DNA of 11,275 bases. It comes from Ignavibacteriaceae bacterium (GTDB lineage: Bacteria; Bacteroidota; Ignavibacteria; Ignavibacteriales; Ignavibacteriaceae). Location: the NCBI GenBank assembly GCA_031292465.1, contig JARLHB010000340.1, forward strand, positions 1 to 11,275, in the 5' to 3' direction. Both the position numbers and the translations under genes were made by a program. The notes beneath the pieces are model-generated. The model was not told the origin of the DNA, ran no database searches, and worked only from the letters and a program-made list of their open reading frames with translations. Of the stretch, positions 6,707-11,275 are shown one piece after another; the stretch's first letter is position 1, and each line of letters starts with the position of its first letter.

Positions 6707-8284
6707 TCAGAATGGAAAATCTTCCTGGTAATTGACCTTCTTTTCAATCTTCTTTTCTTCTTTTTTCTTAGCCGTTTGATGTGTTGTATTTGCTTCAACA
6801 TAAATTGCCTTGTATGGTTTTACAGGGCAGGCATACTCGCATGCGCCACAGCCAATGCAGAACTCATCATGCACTTCAGGCGCCCTTACGTCTCCGTATG
6901 GAACCATAATTACTGCTTTTGTAGGGCAATGCTCAGAACATGCGCCGCAATCTGTCTTTTCAGTATGAACGATGCAGTTATCAGGTATAAACTTTGCCTT
7001 GCCAAGCTGTGTTAGTTTTTTCTTATCAAGCTTAATTGGCAGAATTGCACCATTGGGACAGACTTCACTGCATATAACGCAATCGAAGTTGCAGAAGCTT
7101 CTGTTGTAATCCATTCTTGGCTGAAGCATTCCTAATACTCCATACTCAAGAAAAGAAGGCTGTAATACCTGCGTGGGGCAGGAACTGACACATAAGTGGC
7201 AGGCTGTACAGTTGCTTGTAAAATGCTTTAGGCTTAATGATCCCGGAGGCGTAACAGGGTGCTTTCTGAAAATAGGATTTTTGCTTAGTTTAGTACTAAT
7301 TATTTTGGTTTGAGCAGATACTAATTTTGAAGAGCCTGCAATAAATAATCCGACAGAAATTAAAAACTGCCGTTTCGCGGAATCAACAGTTTCAACTTCT
7401 GCAACGTCTTCCTTTGCAATTTCTTTTTTATTAAAAGACAGTTTATAGTCTATACCTTTAGAGGGGCATACATTTAAACAATTATAGCAGGCAACACAAC
7501 GGCTGAAATCAACGGTTTTATTTTTTTTATCAATACAGCCAGACTTACAATTACGCTCGCATAAATTACAGCCTATGCAATTTTTTTCATCAATTTTAAT
7601 CTTGAAGAAAGAAAATTTAGAGACAAGTCCCAGTAATGAACCGACAGGGCAAACCGTATTGCAGAATAAACGTCCGTAGAAGAATGAAAGAATAAATACA
7701 AGTGTTAAAAAAGCTGCCGGGAAAATCATAATAACAGGATTAGTACCGCGCATTTCAACAGGATTGATCCAATAAATATTAAATTTCTCCAGGTAGATTG
7801 CAACAAAGTTATAAGTATATAGAAGAATAGGCTTTAATAGCTGTGCATAAATCCTTCCAAAGTTACTGTATGGATCCAGTAAATTTATTATAAATAAACT
7901 GCCAAACAGAAAGAATATAACAGATAAAGATAAAAGCGAATATCTAAGCCAGTTGGAAGGCTTTAATAGACGAAAATATTTTTTCTTTCTGAACTTCTTG
8001 TGAATAAAAGAAAATATGTCCTGCAGCGTACCCATAGGACATATACTTGAACAATACACTCTGCCGAACATTACCGTAAGCGCTAAAACAATTATAAAGC
8101 CCGCAGCAGTAATGCCTGCAAGCCCTAAAAATTTTATTAATGAGGGCACAAACTGAAGAAAGGTAAAATAGTTTGTATATGCCGGTGAAAGTGAGTTATT
8201 AAAATCTAAAAATAATGCTGAAAGTAATAAGAAGAAAACTATGGATATAGTTATCCTTATTCTCTTTAAATTTGAAAGATTCAT
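6707..8284 (-). CDS. Membrane polyferredoxin, NapH-like domain fused to NapG-like domain
   Basis: This 525-residue protein is predicted to carry electrons between the quinone pool or cytoplasm and extracytoplasmic acceptors. The NapH/CcoG-like part (1-275) has about four membrane helices (9-27, 52-74, 114-135, 183-202), two CxxxCP motifs (Cys78/82 and Cys208/212), and two ferredoxin clusters (Cys236-246 and Cys263-273). A Tat-like KRQFLISVGLFIAG segment at 304-317 follows. The C-terminal part starts with the NapG-like TPPGSL (345-350) and carries four further four-cysteine sites: 359-369, 398-409 (CxxxCxxCxxxC), 437-453 (long first gap), and 476-486. A Lys/Glu-rich tail ends it. That makes about six [4Fe-4S] sites. 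The start ATG at 8284 has a weak GGCGGG upstream. It lies 47 nt after the DUF362 gene, probably in one operon. The partner acceptor is unknown, and no Nap catalytic subunit is nearby. Confidence 0.88.
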   Translation of the reverse strand: MNLSNLKRIRITISIVFFLLLSALFLDFNNSLSPAYTNYFTFLQFVPSLIKFLGLAGITAAGFIIVLALTVMFGRVYCSSICPMGTLQDIFSFIHKKFRKKKYFRLLKPSNWLRYSLLSLSVIFFLFGSLFIINLLDPYSNFGRIYAQLLKPILLYTYNFVAIYLEKFNIYWINPVEMRGTNPVIMIFPAAFLTLVFILSFFYGRLFCNTVCPVGSLLGLVSKFSFFKIKIDEKNCIGCNLCERNCKSGCIDKKNKTVDFSRCVACYNCLNVCPSKGIDYKLSFNKKEIAKEDVAEVETVDSAKRQFLISVGLFIAGSSKLVSAQTKIISTKLSKNPIFRKHPVTPPGSLSLKHFTSNCTACHLCVSSCPTQVLQPSFLEYGVLGMLQPRMDYNRSFCNFDCVICSEVCPNGAILPIKLDKKKLTQLGKAKFIPDNCIVHTEKTDCGACSEHCPTKAVIMVPYGDVRAPEVHDEFCIGCGACEYACPVKPYKAIYVEANTTHQTAKKKEEKKIEKKVNYQEDFPF

Positions 8285-8331
8285 TTGACAATTCTGTTCC
8301 CGCCATCAGATCGGATATGCCTATCTAATGC

Positions 8332-9252
8332 CTATATCTTAATCCTGTTTATATTCAACTTACTCAAATCTTTTCTGCCTAATTTCATCTGGTCGGCTAT
8401 TTTAATATGGGGAACATCGTCCGGTTCCATGCCGAAGATTTTAGCCGCGGCTGCATCTGCAGCAACAATATCTGTCGAGATAATCTGTTGTTTCATTAAA
8501 ACAACATCCTCTTTTGAAGTCCCTCTTGGCCCGTTTTTCATCATAACCAAATAAGCATCAACAACAGTAAGATTTGGCTTTTTGAAAGCTGCAAAGTCTG
8601 CAATTGACTGCTGGAGGTCGTTTCTGTGCCATTGCTGCCTGTCCCAGACCACTCCCATCATATTTTTCATGCCTACGGTTAGTTTGCCGGCCATATGGTG
8701 TTTTAATACCGGCACATTAATAAACACATCGGAGTCTAATATTAATTCATGAACCTTTGCATTTTTTAAAGCTTTACCGTTTTTGATTGTAACATCATGG
8801 TAATATCCTTCTGTAGCGCCGGAAACAATTGTTCCGCCGGCATCCTTAACAGCTCTTTCAATTCCGCTGTTTGAATAGCATCTTGTCCAGTTATCGCATG
8901 TATGATCGAACACGAAAACTTCTTTAGCTCCGGCATTTAAACAATGCTGTATAATCCTTGCAACGAGCCTGGGATTTGTATTAGCGCCTTTTTCAGGAAC
9001 CACATCCCATCCAATGTTTGGTTTTATTACTACTTTCTGTCCTTTTTTTACAAAGTTCTTCATGCCGCCGAGTGAAGCAATACCTTTATCAAACATAGCA
9101 TCGGCTTCACCGCCTTTTATAGCTACAAGATCATAAGCTTTGTTTGATGGTAAACTGCCGGCAAAAAGATTTGAAAAATTTCCAAGTGTTAGTGTAGAAC
9201 TAAGCGCCACTGAGGCAAGAGCGCTTCTTTTTATAAATTCCCGTCTTTCCAT
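8332..9252 (-). CDS. DUF362 domain protein with Tat signal peptide
   Basis: This 306-residue protein belongs to the DUF362 family, whose biochemical role is not established. The N-terminus ERREFIKRSALASVALSS fits a twin-arginine signal (RRxFIK, then a hydrophobic stretch, cleavage likely near AGS at 31-33), so export to the periplasm, probably folded, is predicted. The DUF362 body shows VVIKPNIGW (74-82), NTNPRLVARI (91-100), DHTCDNW (116-122), PVLKHHMAGKLTVGMKNMMG (181-200), VVDAY (230-234) and STDIVAADAAAAKIFG (259-274). Many relatives carry an added ferredoxin domain; this one has none and only three cysteines (104, 119, 125), all in the body. The polyferredoxin downstream may supply that function. 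The start ATG is preceded by GGACGGGGA. Family and export are well supported; the reaction is unknown. Confidence 0.88.
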   Translation of the reverse strand: MERREFIKRSALASVALSSTLTLGNFSNLFAGSLPSNKAYDLVAIKGGEADAMFDKGIASLGGMKNFVKKGQKVVIKPNIGWDVVPEKGANTNPRLVARIIQHCLNAGAKEVFVFDHTCDNWTRCYSNSGIERAVKDAGGTIVSGATEGYYHDVTIKNGKALKNAKVHELILDSDVFINVPVLKHHMAGKLTVGMKNMMGVVWDRQQWHRNDLQQSIADFAAFKKPNLTVVDAYLVMMKNGPRGTSKEDVVLMKQQIISTDIVAADAAAAKIFGMEPDDVPHIKIADQMKLGRKDLSKLNINRIKI

Positions 9253-9403
9253 AAAATCCCCGTCCTAAAAAATCATTATTAAAAACCTGTTTCTAAAACT
9301 GCTCCCCACTTTTAATTATCGGTGATAAAAATACAACTTTGTTTATTAATAGGCAAAATAGGATTATATTTACCAATATATTTTATCAATTTGCAGGCAT
9401 ATT
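9253..9403. promoter_or_regulatory. Divergent intergenic region, DUF362 unit versus membrane protein
   Basis: These 151 AT-rich bases must hold the promoters of both divergent units. On the minus strand a TTGATA (plus 9384-9389) and a TATAAT (plus 9363-9368) are 15 bases apart, one or two short of ideal, and would give a leader of about 110 bases before the DUF362 start. On the plus strand no convincing pair was found. No operator palindrome stands out. Confidence 0.3.
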
Positions 9404-9919
9404 ATGCAGAATGTTTTAACTTTACCGAAGAATAACATTGTAATTAAAAATTCTATTCTTGATGTAATCGGAATAGCATTTGTATATTTTATCCCATCCA
9501 TTTCACATTTGTTCAGTTTTCCTGTTTACATGTTTGAACCAATGAGAATTATCTTAATTTTAGCTCTTGTCCATTCAACAAAAAGGAATGCATATTTGCT
9601 GGCATTAACACTGCCGCTGTTTTCTTTCGTTACAGCTTCACACCCGGTATTTATAAAGGCATTATTAATAACCAGCGAAATGTTTCTGAACATTTGGCTG
9701 TTTTATTTCCTGTCAAAGAAAACTTCAAATCTGTTTTATGCCGGTTTTGGAAGCATAATTCTTAGTAAAGTATTTTATTATGCGGGCAAGTTCCTTTTAA
9801 TTAAAATGGCTTTATTCAATACAGGGTTAGTTGATACACCAATCATAATACAAGCTTCTCTGGCTCTTATTTTCAGCATGTATATATTCTATATATCAGG
9901 CAGGAAAAAGGCTTCATAA
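9404..9919 (+). CDS. Six-helix integral membrane protein, possibly ECF transporter S component
   Basis: The 171-residue product is almost wholly hydrophobic, with about six predicted membrane segments (roughly 18-36, 43-58, 62-78, 83-103, 110-134 and 145-165), short loops and a basic C-terminus (GRKKAS). Size, helix number and pattern resemble substrate-binding S components of energy-coupling factor (ECF) vitamin or cofactor transporters. No family-defining motif was recognised with certainty, and the ATPase and T components are not in the window, so they would have to be shared from elsewhere. The start ATG at 9404 follows GCAGG with suitable spacing. It is monocistronic, ended by a strong terminator, and divergent from the DUF362-polyferredoxin unit. 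It could instead be an unrelated small membrane protein that works with that redox unit. Confidence 0.6.
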   Translation: MQNVLTLPKNNIVIKNSILDVIGIAFVYFIPSISHLFSFPVYMFEPMRIILILALVHSTKRNAYLLALTLPLFSFVTASHPVFIKALLITSEMFLNIWLFYFLSKKTSNLFYAGFGSIILSKVFYYAGKFLLIKMALFNTGLVDTPIIIQASLALIFSMYIFYISGRKKAS

Positions 9920-9972
9920 CGAATGGTGTTTTTGCTTAGATAGATAATGATATTGTGATAATTTAATTTATT

Positions 9973-10003
9973 AAACCCGCTTTTTTACAGGCGGGTTTTT
10001 TTA
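9973..10003 (+). terminator. Intrinsic terminator after the membrane protein gene
   Basis: AAACCCGC (9973-9980) pairs with GCGGGTTT (9991-9998) around a 10-base loop, followed directly by a run of T ending near 10002. It is a classic GC-stem plus T-run terminator, 54 bases after the stop of the six-helix membrane protein. Confidence 0.92.
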
Positions 10004-10044
10004 TTTATTGACACATTGGAAGACATATTCTAATAACAGAATTT

Positions 10045-10218
10045 TTTGCCACAAAGGCTCGAAGACACAAAGTAGTTCTTACCAGGCTGCATATTTATAA
10101 AACTATCATAGGGAAAATATAATCTGGCTATGTGTATGCGATTATTCTTCGTGCCTTAGTGCCTTTGTGGCAAAGCACTTCTTTTTATAATGACGACAAG
10201 GCACAAAGAAATAATCAC
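10045..10218. repeat. Intergenic inverted repeat with 8-bp internal period
   Basis: The left arm (10045-10072) starts TTTGCCACAAAGGC and the right arm (10147-10174) is its inverted copy, matching at 24 of 28 positions, with 74 bases between. Within each arm the sequence steps in 8-base units of the form CACNAAGR. A third, shorter piece at 10198-10218 is a near-perfect inverted copy of 10138-10157. No coding frame lies inside. Similar GCCACAAAGGCAC-type repeats are, to my recollection, scattered between genes in many environmental genomes; whether they are mobile is unknown. The rest of 10004-10295 is AT-rich and shows nothing else. Confidence 0.7.
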
Positions 10219-10295
10219 TTAATTGCAGATTTTATTTAGGAAATTATTAACTTAAACACTGTGTGAAAAACTATTTTAAATAATTGCAGGGATTT

Positions 10296-11275
10296 ATGAA
10301 ATTCAAACATATTATTTTACTAATCTTTATACTTTTGTCGGGAATTGCTGCGGCGCGAGAGAATGCAGATTTAACAGCAGGAAAAGCAATTTCTGCAAAT
10401 GCAATATGGGGCCCCGGCATGGAGATGATGCATGCCATCCACGACAGCTGCGACAACACGAAAGCTCCCTCGTTCGGCGACTGTTTTGTTGAGCAAATGA
10501 AAAATATGGGCGCTTCGCCGGAAGCAGTCGAGTTTGCTAAATTAACCGGCAATCAGGGTTTTATGCGCGATTTTAAAGAAACAGGTAAAGTTGATGTTGC
10601 TTTTGCCGTGTACCCGTTTAGAGCCAATGAAAATCAGGTATGCTTTCTGGTTAATGGAACACCAAATATGATTGATATTGATGATTACGATTATATTTCT
10701 AAAATAAATCTGAAAAAGAATAAAGTGTATAATCAGATTTTTAAGAAATATCCTAACGTAAGTATTTGGCCTGGAGACAGAAGCGGTACAGAATATCCTG
10801 TTACGAGGAAGCTGCCGGACGGCGGGCAGCAGTTTATTATTAACTACCGTTTGCAGGATGGATGTCATGCTTGTACGCTTATAGGTTTGGCCGATCTGGC
10901 CTTTAATTTTGATAGAAATGGGAAATTTACAGGCATTACCATAATTGATGTTTTGAAGTTACAGGCATCCACTAAAGAATCAGTTATACAGGGTGAGTAT
11001 GCAAATCCGGGGAAAACAATAAAAATAAAAGCCGGGCAGCCATTCACAATCGCATTGAAATCAAATGCAACTACAGGATATCAGTGGCGGATTGCAGATA
11101 CATTAAATGAAAATATTGTTTATAAAACCGGGGAAATATATCTGCCTCCTCAGAATTCGATTCCGGGTGCAGGCGGTAAGGAAGAATGGAATTTTATTGG
11201 CAATCATACCGGCACTACTGATATTATTTTCAAATATATTCGTTCCTGGGAAAAAAGTGTAAAACCTTCAAAGGA
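10296..11275 (+). CDS. Secreted protein with C-terminal chagasin-like (I42) protease inhibitor domain, 3' end outside window
   Basis: The frame is open from ATG 10296 to the window end, giving 326 residues with no stop, so the gene is truncated by the window. The first ~20 residues (KFKHIILLIFILLSGIAAAR) form a signal peptide without a clear lipobox, so export is predicted. Residues 25-230 are not recognised; they hold cysteines 52, 63, 116, 190 and 193 (CHAC), possibly disulphide-forming. From about 237 the chagasin/I42 fold appears: GQPFTIAL (247-254), loop NATTGYQW (257-264), loop GAGGKEEW (291-298) and loop RSW (316-318). These correspond to the three loops that block papain-type cysteine protease active sites. 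A family-known role is inhibition of C1 proteases; the target here is unknown. AGGGA sits before the start. The gene follows an intergenic repeat. Confidence 0.82.
   Translation, partial: MKFKHIILLIFILLSGIAAARENADLTAGKAISANAIWGPGMEMMHAIHDSCDNTKAPSFGDCFVEQMKNMGASPEAVEFAKLTGNQGFMRDFKETGKVDVAFAVYPFRANENQVCFLVNGTPNMIDIDDYDYISKINLKKNKVYNQIFKKYPNVSIWPGDRSGTEYPVTRKLPDGGQQFIINYRLQDGCHACTLIGLADLAFNFDRNGKFTGITIIDVLKLQASTKESVIQGEYANPGKTIKIKAGQPFTIALKSNATTGYQWRIADTLNENIVYKTGEIYLPPQNSIPGAGGKEEWNFIGNHTGTTDIIFKYIRSWEKSVKPSK

Noticed and set aside
6689..7015. Plus-strand frame with several cysteines
   Set aside because: It lies across the terminator tail and antisense to the ferredoxin part of the polyferredoxin; its cysteines arise from the reverse of Cys/Ala codons.
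8317..8335. Tandem ATGCCTAT words around the DUF362 stop codon
   Set aside because: Only two copies of 8 bases, with no structure or reading-frame consequence; chance is likely in AT-rich sequence.
10271..11047. Minus-strand frames of 60-108 codons
   Set aside because: They are shadows of the plus-strand chagasin-fusion gene, which has a signal peptide, ribosome site and domain motifs.

Overview
The window reads as a chromosomal piece of a low-GC (about 40% by eye), Gram-negative-type bacterium. The gene order murC-ftsQ-ftsA-ftsZ, the Tat-type DUF362 protein beside a membrane polyferredoxin, several starts with little or no Shine-Dalgarno sequence, and the look of the proteins point to the Bacteroidota/Chlorobiota side of the tree. 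Ignavibacteria-like is my best guess. This is inference from recognition, not from a search.

Positions 1-4003 (+) are the end of a division and cell-wall (dcw) cluster. It holds the 3' half of murC, then ftsQ (1-nt overlap), ftsA (ATGA overlap) and ftsZ (25 nt after ftsA, strong AGGAGG). The tight packing indicates one transcript that couples peptidoglycan precursor synthesis to divisome assembly. Two strong hairpins follow ftsZ (4002-4045 and 4059-4095), the second showing a GGAGG loop.

Positions 4160-5505 (-) hold a small CPXCG-type cysteine-rich protein and, upstream of it on the same strand, an RNase Z-like metallo-beta-lactamase-fold hydrolase. Divergent from the latter is a Gfo/Idh/MocA oxidoreductase of the scyllo-inositol dehydrogenase type (5573-6625, +), closed by a clear intrinsic terminator.

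Positions 6707-9252 (-) form a two-gene redox unit: a Tat-signal DUF362 protein followed by a 525-residue membrane polyferredoxin. The polyferredoxin looks like NapH fused to NapG, with an internal Tat-like segment at the join. Divergent from this unit is a six-helix membrane protein resembling an ECF transporter S component (9404-9919, +), with its own terminator.

Positions 10004-10295 carry a gene-free stretch with an inverted, internally 8-bp-periodic intergenic repeat. The window ends inside a secreted protein (10296 onward, +) whose C-terminal part is a chagasin-like (I42) cysteine-protease inhibitor domain, preceded by about 225 residues I do not recognise. No tRNA, rRNA, CRISPR array or transposase gene was seen. 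I see no convincing complete new multi-gene system; the most unusual items are the NapH-NapG fusion, the hairpins after ftsZ and the chagasin fusion.
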